Positions 23,564 through 34,777 of a stretch of DNA of 64,000 nt are shown piece by piece. The stretch's first letter is position 1; each line of letters starts with the position of its first letter. Below the pieces are notes generated by a model, which was not told the origin of the DNA, made no database searches, and saw only the letters and a program-made list of their open reading frames with translations. The position numbers were made by a program, and so were the translations under genes. The stretch is taken from positions 65,035,832 through 65,099,831 of the forward strand of contig JARYHS010013631.1 in NCBI GenBank assembly GCA_031002005.1, in the 5' to 3' direction. The DNA is from Vandiemenella viatica. Its lineage: Eukaryota > Arthropoda > Insecta > Orthoptera > Morabidae.

Positions 23564-25749
23564 GCAGACTGAACTTTAAGGGTCAAATACAAGTTCATAT
23601 TTAAGCAAGTTCGAATGTATGACCTTTGAAACAGTTACACGGTAGCGCGATCGTTCCTGTCCGTGTTTAATACCGACCTCTATTAATGCTTCTGAGTTCT
23701 TCAAGCTCAAGAGATTTTATTCATCCTAAGGGTGAAACATAGGTCAAGCTTATAACTGGCCAGATCAGACCAACCTGTCATAATCTTTCATCGTAAAAAC
23801 TGGAACTATTCTAGACCCATGACAATATGCAAAAAAACAGTCACGGGCTTACACTAGTTTAATAATAAATTGTCTTAGGTAGTTAATTTCATCCCAATTC
23901 TAGTGGATGTGCTAGGATAGTTGAAGTATATTACCTCTAATTCCGATAAATATGGTAGCAAGTAACATCTAGTAATTACCAAATGTTAGTTTTGCTCTTT
24001 GCTAAATTCTTGCATACAATGTAGAAGGAAGCAAATTTACCCCAATACCAGAATGCATAAGAAACATGACTTCCTTCTGGATAAAATTCTGACTATGAAG
24101 ACTGAAATTCAGGATGAGAAATTAGAGGATACATCTTTAGTTGTTAGAACTGATCCTTACATCTGTACTATGCTTTACATGATGACAAAATGTAACACAT
24201 GAACTTAATTAGTTGTAAATGCTTTAATGATATTCTCTATAAATATGACGAATAATAACATTAATAATACCATACTTATTTGAACCTCCCCAGTGGTTAA
24301 AAATTCAAGGCGAGATGGAGAACTTGAATCAAAGCCGAAGCTAGGAGTTAAGCAAAAATTAAAATTAACTAAAAATGCAATATATTTTGGATATGTTCTT
24401 AATCTTGACGTTGTCTATTGCTACGACAGTTTAATGACAGTAAATTTATTATTATTATTATTATTATCACATGAGACAGTAAAGGAGACATGTGGTTAGA
24501 CCCAACTGCATGCCCATGGCTATGTGCACAACATTACTCTATTCAGTAAATGTTACATCAGCAGATAATTGGTACTTTAGTAGCCTATTAGTCGAATCTC
24601 ATTGTTTTATTTCTAAGATTTTTCATGGTATAATTTAAATAAAACATGGTTATATTTCAAAGAAAATGCTTCTGGATACATAAACAACAATGACAAATCA
24701 TAACAGTTATGCCAAAATTCGACAAGTATTGCCTCACTTCTACTAGATGTACTTCCGATGTTTTTAAATTACTTCAACTACATTACTGGTACAGGGATCA
24801 CACCAAGCTTAACTGTTTTAGTGGTTGTGATTTGGTTAAAATATGGCCTAAGTGAGAAGGAAAAATAATATAACACACTTATTTTTTTAAAAAATAATCT
24901 ATCTAATAAGGAATTCATTTCTGGTCACAGAACTTCAGTATCAGTATTTCTGATCTAGTGAAATATGCCCATAATGTTTAATTATCAAAGTCAGTAAATC
25001 TAACTTATAGAAAACTGAAAAAGGGCATCTATAGTCAGAATCGATAAGGATTCATAAAGAATAAATGTAGATTACATCCATGATAAAAGGTCATTAAAGC
25101 ATACAAGAAACAAAAAAATTACAAGTAGACATGTTAATGCTGGGTCCAAATGCACAATTATTATACACTTTGTTTGCCATTTGAATGAGGTTTGCTTAAG
25201 ATAAAAGGCATAGTGTTTGTACAGAAAATGGAAACGGAAGTCGATAGTGAGAAAAGTGGGTGCACATTGTAGATCCACTGACGTGTTGGGACTGGTACAA
25301 GCTAAGCAGAAGTGTGAAAATTCCTCACAATGCGTTTGGAGAGATAAATATTATCAGAAAGGGGCAATCATGTAAAAAAGAAAATTATGGCCCATTAACA
25401 TAAATTAGCACTTGATTCCTGGCATACAAAAAAAAAAAAAGACAATTGGAATAAGTTTTGAAAGGATATGCTAAACAATCTTCATCAAGAGCACTTTAAA
25501 TTAATAATAAAAACAAAATTCCTCATGTTGAATTAAGCCATAAAACAATAAAAAAAACTTAACCTGGTTACAATGCAATACAATACATTCATTTCATTTT
25601 CCATTGATCCCAATATAAGAGACTGGCTCTGTGGGATGTGGAAAATTGTCAATTTACAGATAAACAACTGCATAGTAAAATAATACATTTACCAGAAGAT
25701 GTACAGTCATAGCATACATGGTACATTAATTATGTCAACTAAATTTACA

Positions 25750-26035
25750 CAAACTACTGGCAGTTTACTTTGTAGATAACTTAGAAATAAATTCTTCGAC
25801 ATAGTAGTAGTTGTCAATTAAAAATTCTTTCAATTTTTCCTGAATTTATTCTTATCATCAGCTAAAAATTTAATATGTGGTTGGAGCTTACTGAAGAAAT
25901 GTATCACCGAATATCGGACCCCTTTTTGAACAAATGACTTGTAATCCTTGTGAAGATAATTTTTACTTCTAGTGCCATAATTGTGTATTTTACTATTTGT
26001 TTCAAACAAAGTATAATTTGTGACTACTTTCGCTT
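25750..26035 (-). pseudogene. LINE reverse-transcriptase C-terminus
   Basis: The reverse strand reads SKIHNYGTRSKNYLH, SFVQKGVRYSVIHFFSKLQP and, after a frameshift, FLIDNYYYVEEFISK. This is the usual C-terminal block of jockey/CR1-type polyproteins (NYNTR, QKG-YY-G-K-FN-LP). It begins within about 25 bp of the splice donor of the coiled-coil gene. Confidence 0.7.
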
Positions 26036-26045
26036 TAATACTTAC

Positions 26046-26183
26046 TTGCAGTTTATGCCTTTCATTTCTTATTAGTTCCAGACATTCTTCGATAAATTTC
26101 TTCTGTTGAATCAGTTCTCTCTGTCTTCCAATTAACTTAGCCATTTCTGGAGAGGTTACTTTATTTTTCTTTCTTTCTGCCAT
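26046..26183 (-). CDS. Small coiled-coil protein, exon 1 (unnamed gene)
   Basis: 46 codons starting MAERKKNKVTSPEMAKLIGR and ending NERHKLQ, rich in K, E, Q and L as in a helical coiled coil. It ends in CTGCAA|GTAAGT at 26045, a near-perfect donor on the - strand. The frame happens to stay open past the donor to 25830, but that downstream part is the C-terminal end of a LINE reverse transcriptase (HNYGTRSKN, QKGVRY), so it is most likely intron. An exon at 21890-21692 has a matching acceptor and phase. The length and the heptad-like segment weakly resemble SNAPC5, a small subunit of the snRNA-activating complex. I infer only a small coiled-coil nuclear-type protein. The start lies 527 bp from the SMARCC ATG on the opposite strand. 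Confidence 0.6.
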
Positions 26184-26710
26184 TTTTAACGTGAAATCAT
26201 CACAATCCTTCGATTCTTACTTTCTTCACATATTGACAGTTAAACCTGTAAACAAACATTATTACAACAATTAATGTTAAAAGTCATCTTTGGATTTTAA
26301 ACAGAGAGAAAAATAAACCTTTCCAAGGAAGGAAGTAAGGAACATGGAGGAAGGAATAATTCCTTCCTCCATGGTAAGGAACATGGAGGAAGATCACCTC
26401 AGGGTGCAGAGATAATACAAAACAAAATATGCCTGTTTATCAATCCATTAAAATATTGTCTATGGTTGTCGTTGTAGTGTTTTGTTGTTCACCAGTGATT
26501 AGTTTTTGGCGTCTTCAGCCTGTATTAGGCTATAGTTCAAGTCAAGCCTATAATTTTCGCTAAACACTAATATTTATTTAAATTGATTTCATACGTCGAA
26601 CACAATAGGAAGTTATATCCGAAGCGTTTCAACAGTTGGCACTTGTGAGAAAACATTGTAACCTAGGTATCTTCGGCGTCTGTGTTGTGTACATCCTAAA
26701 ATTCATCAAA
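26184..26710. promoter_or_regulatory. Divergent promoter region between SMARCC and the coiled-coil gene
   Basis: 527 bp separate two start codons that face away from each other. Both 5' UTRs and a shared core promoter must lie here unless upstream noncoding exons exist. No TATA box is evident. A 14-bp-arm palindrome sits inside it at about 26352-26382. Inference from gene layout only. Confidence 0.5.
26352..26382. other. 14-bp-arm palindrome in the divergent promoter
   Basis: CATGGAGGAAGGAA / TTCCTTCCTCCATG with a 3-nt TAA centre, followed by a direct repeat of AAGGAACATGGAGGAAG (also just upstream). Confidence 0.85.
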
Positions 26711-26827
26711 ATGATGTCCTTAGCGCCAAAAAAGGATGGAGGACCAAATTCAAAGTTTTACGAGTCACCAGAAACAATATCATTGTTTGATGCAATTCGC
26801 TCATGGCTTCAAAAGAACTGCAAGAAG
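26711..26827 (+). CDS. mor: SMARCC/moira exon 1 (start codon exon)
   Basis: First coding exon of the SWI/SNF (BAF/PBAF) scaffold subunit SMARCC, which acts in the nucleus in ATP-dependent chromatin remodelling. It encodes 39 codons beginning MMSLAPKKDGGPNSKFYESP and ending in SWLQKNCKK, the hallmark N-terminus of moira/BAF155/BAF170. I chose the ATG at 26711. A second ATG follows at once, and an upstream in-frame ATG at 26636 would add 25 residues that do not look like the family. The donor is AAG|GTAATT at 26828, phase 0. The exon is followed by an intron of about 18.9 kb. The gene is divergent from the small coiled-coil gene on the other strand. The identity is recognised from conserved family sequence and from four further exons in the right order and frame. 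Confidence 0.93.
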
Positions 26828-27309
26828 GTAATTTCTTATGAGTATTTGTAGTGGGGATCAAGGGCTGGCTGACATTTCTGGTGTCTGAAGGTGATACAAC
26901 AGAATGTATTTAACTTTTGCTTCCATTAGAAACAAGGCAGTTTCAGCATTGATTCGCATTCTAATAGTAGCGTAAATGGTGATTGGATACAAAGATCTTT
27001 TCATTCATGATCCGGCTGCCAAACTGTACTTAGTAGTATAGACCGGTAATGGTAACCTGTTTAGAAAAAAGAAAAAAAAACCTATGTTTTATGACTAAAA
27101 GTGTATTGTTTACTATCAGTTCGATGCCATAGATTCTAAAAAGAAAAAACTTCTTCATGGCAAATTACATCAACTAAAGAAATATTTAACTTTTCATGTG
27201 TGTGATTGTTGGGAGGATTCAAGATTCTCTAACTCTATTTCAGCATTCTTAAAAAGAAGGAAACAAATTTTGTTTGTTGTAAGAGTTGGTCAGTAGTGGT
27301 TGTGTTATT

Positions 27310-28035
27310 ACTTTGAGAATAGGGTTACTCTACAAAGTAGGGCCAGTAGAAAAAAATGGTTAATTCAGGTTGAAAATATGACTAGCTGCTTCCTTGGCAC
27401 TTACTCTTTAAGGAAAAGTGTACCCGAAAGCCATAAAATATGCAATAAAGATGTAATCCGTGCCGAAATACATGGTTACGCACATAACTGACTTTGCGTT
27501 AATAGCTGTCTTGAGCCACCTGTTACGTAATTATAGTCAGAATTTGGCGTGACCACTGTCTTCTTCACTCAAAATCCACTAAGCTCAACAGAATATTAGT
27601 AGTCATTCTGGTCCAGGCTGCCATTCATCCTAAAGACAACACGGTTACTCATATTACCGAATTAGCGACAAAAGACATCTGGTTCCCCCTGTGACCTAAA
27701 TAAAGTCAGAATTCGGCATGGCGGCCAACTTATTCGCTCAAAATCCACAATACACCATTGAATATTAGTCATAATTCTGTTCCAGGCTGCATTTCAACCT
27801 AACCACACCATCCACTTTCAAAATTAACATTTGTACAGCTTGAGAAAGAGAACATTCGCGGCTAATACCTCATGTAACCCAACGATTTTTATTATATTAC
27901 TTGTTTCCTACCTGTTTTATTAGCTCCGCGTAAACTTTTTCTCAAATAGAAATGCCTAAGGAATGCATTAATCACATTTTCATCGAAAATTAACAGTTTT
28001 TTCTACTGGCCGTACTTTGCACAGCACCCAAGAAT
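27310..28035. mobile_element. TIR element B (non-autonomous)
   Basis: Inverted ends GGGTTACTCTACAAAGTAGG and (reverse) GGGTGCTGTGCAAAGTACGG continue into GCCAGTAGAAAAAA and beyond for about 55 bp. Flanks gagaata/aagaata suggest an imperfect duplication of about 7 bp. Inside is a diverged direct duplication (27533-27640 and 27700-27805), each ending in GTCCAGGCTGC or TTCCAGGCTGC plus a TTCAACCTAA-like phrase. No coding region. Confidence 0.65.
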
Positions 28036-28329
28036 AGTAATATCCAAAATTCAAACCTATACATGGGTTTACAAGACAATGATAATAATAGACAGTGAAG
28101 AGATCAATAATCATCACTTTCTTGTGTAACTTTTTATCTGATCGTCAGCTGCTGTTAGCTTTGCATTTTTCAAAATGATCCTTAAATATAGATTTATATC
28201 AATGGAGCAGTAAATAAACTTTTAAATTAACATTAGCTAATTACTGTCTCTGTGTTTTGATTAATGTATAAACTACTAAGTGTGCAATGTGTAATTGTGT
28301 GTGGCCCTGATCACCATGTCAAATATCAT

Positions 28330-30010
28330 TGAAGTACGTTGTCCTATGGTTGTGCCGTTCCCAATAAAGCCCCAGGCACTGAAAGAACAATGAAAGTGGG
28401 AGGTCTCATGCTGAGACTATTGAATTTACTAAATTAAAGGGATAGAAGGGAAAATGCCAAAGTATTGGAAAAATACTAATGTGATATTACTTTTCAAGAA
28501 GGGTAGTAGGACAGTTCTATCATTACCATGGCACCACAATCTGATGATGAATTCTTAAAGAACTCAACGAATGGCATTTCTTCTGGTCCAGGCCGTGTTT
28601 CAACATAACAACAACCACTAGGATGAAAATAAAACACCTGTAGTGCATTTCTACCATGTAGATTTAGAGGTTTTCATGACTTTTTTTTTCTGGTGCAGGC
28701 TGGATCACACTCTAACTTCCTCACTTTGAGATACAATACCTCAAGAACTAAGCAAGGTATATAGGCCCTATTAAAAAAAAAAACTTTATTTTTGATTTTT
28801 CGTCGAGTTACATATGAATTCATCATCAAATTTGGCGATGGCAAAGTTTTTCTTCTGGTCCAGGCCACATTTCACATGTCAGTTTTGAGGTACGATATCG
28901 CGATAACTAAGCAAGATGCATAAAAAAAAATTATTCTTTACTTTCAATTTGTCTCGTCGAGTTACAAAAGAATCCATCATCAAATTGTGGTGCCACGGTT
29001 ATCGTAGAATCCTGGGTAGTAGAGATAATACAGCAAATTACAAAGAAATTTGTCTCTTAAACATAAGCTATAAAATCTGCTGTAGAATTCTAAACAATTG
29101 ACTTCTGATGATCATTAAAGCAAAGTTATCAACAATGTCTTCTGTATAAAACAGACAATAGAAAAAAAAAACTTTTAGTACACATCATTTGATTTTGAGA
29201 AAGCATTTGACAAAGTGGATAGTGATATCCTCTTCCCTATGCTCGGGAGGAATATCTTCCCATTTGGTAGAATACATTAGAAAACTGGATGAGAACACAA
29301 AAATTATAATCAGAGGTCCAAAGTTCACTACAAATGCTATTACTAAAGATAATGAAGGAAAGGAAGTAAATTAATAGTAATGAAGTGGAATAGGAATGTG
29401 ATATTGAAAACGCTTGTATTTACAGATGATCTTATTTTAGAAGAGGAGGAGGAGGATAAACCGCAATTTGCTCTCCAGAAGCTCAATCCAAAATGCATGA
29501 GATATAACTTACAAGTTTCCAGTCGGAAGACAAATACCTAATTGGAACAAAAGTCTTATTGGATGGTAGATCTATTGAGAAACTTTGAAGTGTTTGGGAT
29601 GTGATGTAATCAAAGATTTTAATGTAATTGCAGTGTAGCGAATATGACAAGGACAACACACTTTAACCTTCATAAATACCACGCAATGTATGGGACCATA
29701 AAACATACTCTTAAATTTTATAAAGTGATGGCAGTACCAGTTTAATAACATAAGAGTGAATCGTGGATACTAACAAAAAAAAACATGAAAGGCACATCTT
29801 GTTGGCAATGAACTACCTGTGATCACTTAGTGTGTTCTAGAGAAGACATAATAGATAACAAAGATCCCAGGGAGAAACTTAAAATATTTTTAATAAACGA
29901 AAGAATCCAGGAGAATAAAAAGAAAGAAAGTTGAATGAGGGGAAATATAATTTCAAAAATTGTTTATGACTACAATCCAAGAGGTAGAAGAGGCCAAAGG
30001 GCCTAATATC
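28330..30010 (+). pseudogene. Non-LTR retrotransposon RT relic, interrupted
   Basis: + strand RT text: NKAPG near 28365, MPKYWKNTNVILLFKKGS, then after the insert DNTANYKEICLLNISYKI (family NYRGI-LL), TSFDFEKAFDKVDSDILF-like text near 29180-29235, VFTDDLILEEE near 29420 and the C-terminal DYNPRGRRGQRA. Frames are broken throughout. Element C at 28510-29013 splits it at a known spot. Confidence 0.8.
28510..29013. mobile_element. TIR element C with 9-bp target duplication
   Basis: 504 bp with inverted ends carrying ACCATGGCACCACAA / TTGTGGTGCCACGGT and an exact 9-bp duplication GGGTAGTAG (28501-28509, 29014-29022). A 9-bp duplication suggests the Mutator-like (MULE) superfamily. Inside is a diverged tandem pair of about 165 bp (28681-28845 and 28848-29000). 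Removing the insert restores the flanking RT frame. No coding region. Confidence 0.8.
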
Positions 30011-30599
30011 CATTAAAAATAAGAAGAAAAAGATCCAAATCACTGGAGAAGTTTTTTAAAACCCACAAATTTCATGTGGAAGCAGCCTAAAAAGTGATCA
30101 GTGTAGAAAGAAGTCACAGTATTTCAATCTTAATGCCACAGACTTGCTGTTTTCAAGAACTGAAAGGTGTCAGTCTGGTGATGGGGTACAAGCAAGTATT
30201 GTGGAGGAAAGACTAGTGTACACGTGTTACGTTTCCTCAAGATTGGGGTAGTTGCTTATGACAGAGGAGCCATTTGTTTAAAGGGGGGTGAGGTTGAGCA
30301 AACTGCATGAGAAACAGTGGGATGTGTAGTGTATCAGCGTATTTTTTTTTTTTTTTTTTGTGTAGGGTAGTAGTAGTTTTTTGTTTTGTTTCCTTTTACT
30401 TGTTATAAATTTGCCTGAAGTGTAAAATTACTGCAAACTTCACTCAGAACAAAGAAAAGTTAAATTAAAAAAGCATCATCATCATTCTCCAGTCTCCCGG
30501 GTGCTGATCACTAGCCCTCTCCACTTCTTCCTGTCCATGAATAGTCGTTGTTGATGAACAGTCTTCCAATCCAGCCCTAACTCTGCTATATCCTTCTTG

Positions 30600-31462
30600 G
30601 GGTAATATCTAGATCGCGATACCACTGCAAGCACTTACCGCCTCGCGATGTAAACACTTCCGGGTGGCGAGAGTATGACGTCACTACGATGCTGAATGTG
30701 ACGTATACGTTCCGCTCGCAGCTTTAAATGTCACTAATAGGGCCTTCCACGGAAAGTAGCCCATCACTAATACGTCTTATATCGAGAAATCGTTAATTTC
30801 CACCAGTAGTACAGGATTAAATTAATTAGCGATGAGGTTTTGATGCAGCCTGGACCACATTGAAACATAACTATCAAAACCTTATTGCGGATATCTATGT
30901 CGTATCTATCGCTGTTTACATCTTAATACAGCCTGGACCATAGTGAAACGTAACCGTCGCACACGATATTGCTGAAACCCAATTTCCAAATCGTATCTAT
31001 CATTGTTAGTATGGTCCAGGCTGCGTTTCAACCTAAATGCAAACGGTTATTGACGAAATCTTGTTTTAATCAATATTTTATTTCGTATGAATGATTTTAA
31101 TAGCAATTTCAGCCACGCGATGAAATATAGAAGAACGGAATCAAATACAAATCAAAGGAATTGTGACTAATAACGTTAACGCTAATGAACGATATCAATT
31201 ATCAGTTTGGAATGTTGTACATATTATAATAATATTAGTAATTGTGCAAGTAATAATTTTCTTTAACTTTTTTAATCCGTAATTTTTATTATTAGTAGTA
31301 ATATTGGTTACGTTTTATGGCCTAACGTGAATTTCTCAAATCGATCGAAGGCTGAAAACTTCACACACGGAAACACAGTAACGTCATACTGTCTCCATCT
31401 GGAAGTGTTTACATCGGGAGGCGGTAAGTGGTTGCAGCGGTATTGCGATCTAGATATTACCC
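30600..31462. mobile_element. TIR element A, copy 1 (GGGTAATATC ends)
   Basis: 863 bp with long inverted ends (about 60 bp: GGGTAATATCTAGATCGCGA then on to GTAAACACTTCC) and an exact 8-bp duplication CCTTCTTG (30592-30599, 31463-31470). The interior has three copies of the GCAGCCTGGACC / GGTCCAGGCTGC motif. Non-coding. The superfamily is undecided (8 bp fits hAT, P or MULE). Confidence 0.85.
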
Positions 31463-32694
31463 CCTTCTTGATTTGGTCTATCCATTCCTTTTTGGGCCTT
31501 CCCACATGTCTTTTACCTTGGATGTTCGTATAAAAGTAGGTTTTTTTTTATCTCCTTTATTTCCTCAATCATTTGGACGTGTCCTATGTCAGGTTAGGTT
31601 CATCCTGCTACTGTATGTGACATTAAACGGTACTATAGTGCGCGCCACGAACATTGGCAGGTCGCGCAGAGAGAGAGAGAGCGAGAAATTGGAATGACAT
31701 AGAATATGTGACCTTACCGCGTTTAACTATTGGCTGTACCCTTCTAAGGCTAATATCACATGCTTCATCAGTTCTCTCCTGAGCTTTGGCAACGTCGCAG
31801 TTTGGCCATCTGGCATCCGTTTCTCACTTAAAATGCTTAAATACTTTATAAATTTGTTCTCTGCTTTGACTATGCAGAACCTTACGATTTTGCTGCTTGT
31901 CTTCCATTATTCAGAATAGGAATTATTGCAATACTCACTGATTTACAACCGTCTACTTCACAAAAACATCGCATTCGACTCTCATTTTACCACGACAGGC
32001 TCTGGATTGTTACTGAATTCAATTGGCTACTGGCAGAGCATGATGTACACCTCGCTAAACTGGGCTGCCATCGTTTGTGACGTGCACTATACCTATGACG
32101 GTGTGGCTTAGTGTCAGGCAGCCAGTGCCAAACCTAATGTAGACCAATGGCTATGGGTGGAGGAGTCCTTCCTTTGAAGACTAGTTGAGGCCTTTGTATA
32201 GGAAATGACACATAAATTTATCAGATTAACTGAAGACCTCAGTGGCATGGAATGCGGAAAATATGGACTTCGGTACAGGGGAGACGGCAGAAGAGGCAAC
32301 CCAGTACTCTGGGGTAAAAACTGCTGCCTTGCAGATTCAGTAGGGTAATACCAAAGGCTAAGGCTGGTCGTCCACTGCAAGCATATTTGAACAACTAACA
32401 ACTCTAGTGACTATAGCCGGCTTTGATTCTGGTGACATGGGGCGACTGAGGCCGTCCACTATAGGTGACTTTGTCGGGCGACTATGATTGTTGCAACATT
32501 TCTCAACCGTGTGTTTTGCTGCTAACAGGGGTGCCAGTGATATGGTGCAAATATTTCAAGAGTTTCAAAATTTTGTGAAATGGATGCAGAAACCATGTAC
32601 TTTTTGCCAAGTCCATGCCTGATGGCACATCGTAGAAATCGTTCGTGTTGGGTTCATTCAATGTTAGAAAAATGGAATTATTTGGAGAATTCCA

Positions 32695-32812
32695 CCTACA
32701 AATCCTCATCAGGCCATCCAGATCACTCCAGGCCTTTAAAAGGCCATTCCTGGCCCCCAGTGCCTTCCTGCCTCTCATGACCTCGATGTTGACGAGGTGA
32801 AAAGCCAGAAAC
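32695..32812 (+). mobile_element. SINE-1 3' half
   Basis: Body phrases ggccatccagatcactccag, ttaaaaggcc, and the end tcatgacctcgatgttgacg, with an ATA-rich tail. Confidence 0.7.
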
Positions 32813-33539
32813 ATATAATAATAATAATTTCTTCAACTTTTTACTAACTAAACTAAAATAGAAACAAAACTGTTTACATTCCTTACCGAATACTCGACCA
32901 ACACCATGTTTTTTTGTGAATGTTTCAAAAGGTTTACAAAAAAAAAAAAAAAAATAACCAGGGTTTGAGTGAAGAGCATTGTCAGGTTCAGGTGTTTAAT
33001 AATCTAGGGCCTATTGTTCAGGTCGTCAGAGATGGAACTGAAGTGTTTCATTGAGCCTACCAAGGGAATGAACATGGAAAATGCGCGTCGAGATGTTGGA
33101 GGTGCGTCCTCATCAGTGAAAACTTGCTGCAGTTTATTCCATACTGCCAATTCCCTATGAAGAGGAATATTTTTCAGAACTTGGAGTACACTGCATAAAT
33201 GAAATATTACTATCTTTTTAAGTGGCATTGCTAATAATGTAATTTCGTTTCTCTCGATTTCAAGAAACTGTTTGTCAGAAATGCTATGATACTTTTGTTC
33301 GCTTAATCTGGGTTAGTGATGGTAGTATGGAATCCAATTGTTGGTGACCGAATGGATGGGTTTGGAGCATTGCAGATTTATTGCACTGGTGCTCAAAATC
33401 TCGAAGAAGGTGAATTGACGCCATGTCCCAAATTATGTTTGGTATCTTGCCTCTTATTTTGTCCAGAACCTCCTTTGGAGATTTCACATTTCTTTTCAGT
33501 TCCCTTGGTTTAGTAATATTCATGGTACAGTATTTTAAT

Positions 33540-34340
33540 GATTAATATATTGAACTGAATTAATGATTAATTGCAAATGGAGCGTATGCTCCAGTGGCCA
33601 ATTTCCATAGACATCTAATTACCACTTTCTTAGTACTTTTTATTATCATTTTATATCCTTTGAGTGTTTAAATTCCTCCCCCATTTACTTTTCTGATCAA
33701 TGAATTTTAAATTCCTTCAGCGTTTTTGATAATTATTCATCACTTCATTTGCTAATTTTTTCCAATCCATGATGCGCCTATCCACAGAAGAAAATTTTAC
33801 TACTCTCTTACGTATGAAATCGAGTGCCAGCTTGTATTCATGGTCACATTTTCCCTTCCATGCATTACTCTAATTCCTCAACCAATTCTTCCAAGCCCTG
33901 TCATCAATATGTACCTTGTACGCTCCTAGCACCCTCCTTCTGTCTTCCAATGACTCCCAATCCAGCTCTTTTATCACATCAATTACTGACTGGATCCGGC
34001 AGTAATTTACGCAAACAAATTTAGCTGCTCTCCTTTGCACTCTCTCCAACTCCTGTATTTGATACCAAAAATTTGGGTCCCAAACTATGCCACCATATTC
34101 AAGCAACAGTCTGCTAATGTTTTGTAATCCAATTCCCTATCTTCTCTGGTTACATTCTCCCATCACCCTCTTCAGTAAATGAAGGATTTGTAACCCTTCC
34201 TACTATCTGCCCAGTTGAGTTTATTATCAAACGTTAAGCCAAGTTATTTACACTTCAAGCTTTCAACAAACAATTTTGTCCCATCTTATAATCATAAAGA
34301 ACCTTTAAATACTTTTCTGTATAACCTAATATGTTTGCAG
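33540..34340 (-). pseudogene. CR1/jockey-type LINE C-terminus
   Basis: The reverse strand reads LLEYGGIVWDPNFWYQIQEL, RVQRRAAKFVCVNYCR, LDWESLEDRRRV and, in another frame, DHEYKLALDFIRKRVVKF. The 3' end with ATTAATT repeats near 33545-33575 matches a lone 3' tip at 50230-50310. Confidence 0.8.
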
Positions 34341-34542
34341 TTTTCTACGCTTTGACAGCATGCAAGAAAAGTTAGTTAAACCACAAATATGCAATTACAG
34401 TTACATAATGACACAGCATCAGGCAATATACGACTGAACTTCTTAAAATAGATTAAGATTGGATTGTGACAGATGGGAATGGAATGGTTACATAAAGTTG
34501 TGAACTCTGTAATCTTGTCAGGAATACTTTCTAAATAATACA

Positions 34543-34777
34543 CGCCGAGCGTGGTGGTGTAACGGATAGCGTTCTGGCCTCGCATTCGGGAGGACGGCGG
34601 TTCGAATCCCCGTCCGGGCATCCAGATTTGGGTTTTCCATGGTTTCCCAAATCACTCCAGGCAAATGCCGGGATGCTTCCTTAAAAAGGCCCTGGCCGAA
34701 TTCCTTCCCATTCCTTGCCCCCATCCTTTCCCGTCTCTAAAGACCTCGCTGTTAGAGAGACGTAAAGCAGTTAAAAA
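34543..34777 (+). mobile_element. SINE-1, best-preserved copy
   Basis: Starts CGCCGAGCGTGGTGGTGTAA. B box GGTTCGAATCCCC, body with CCAGGCAAATGCCGGGATGC, ends GACCTCGCTGTTAGAGAGAC plus A-tail. A 10-bp duplication AAATAATACA flanks it (34533-34542, 34778-34787). This is probably the youngest SINE here. Confidence 0.92.

Larger units (their letters stand above)
21891..26045 (-). other. Intron of the coiled-coil gene
   Basis: The 4155-bp interval between the two exons. It contains one unit of the 189-bp satellite family (22500-22690), a Penelope-derived scrap (22691-22800), a poly-T run (23527-23557) and a LINE C-terminal remnant just inside the donor (25750-26035). I see nothing else in 22800-25700. 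Confidence 0.5.

Noticed and set aside
26636..26710. Upstream in-frame ATG extending SMARCC by 25 residues
   Set aside because: The added residues are hydrophobic and unlike the family, while MMSLAPKKDGG at 26711 matches the expected N-terminus.
32114..32401. 95-codon - strand frame
   Set aside because: Low-complexity S/L/P text, no family pattern, partly inside the Harbinger-like end.
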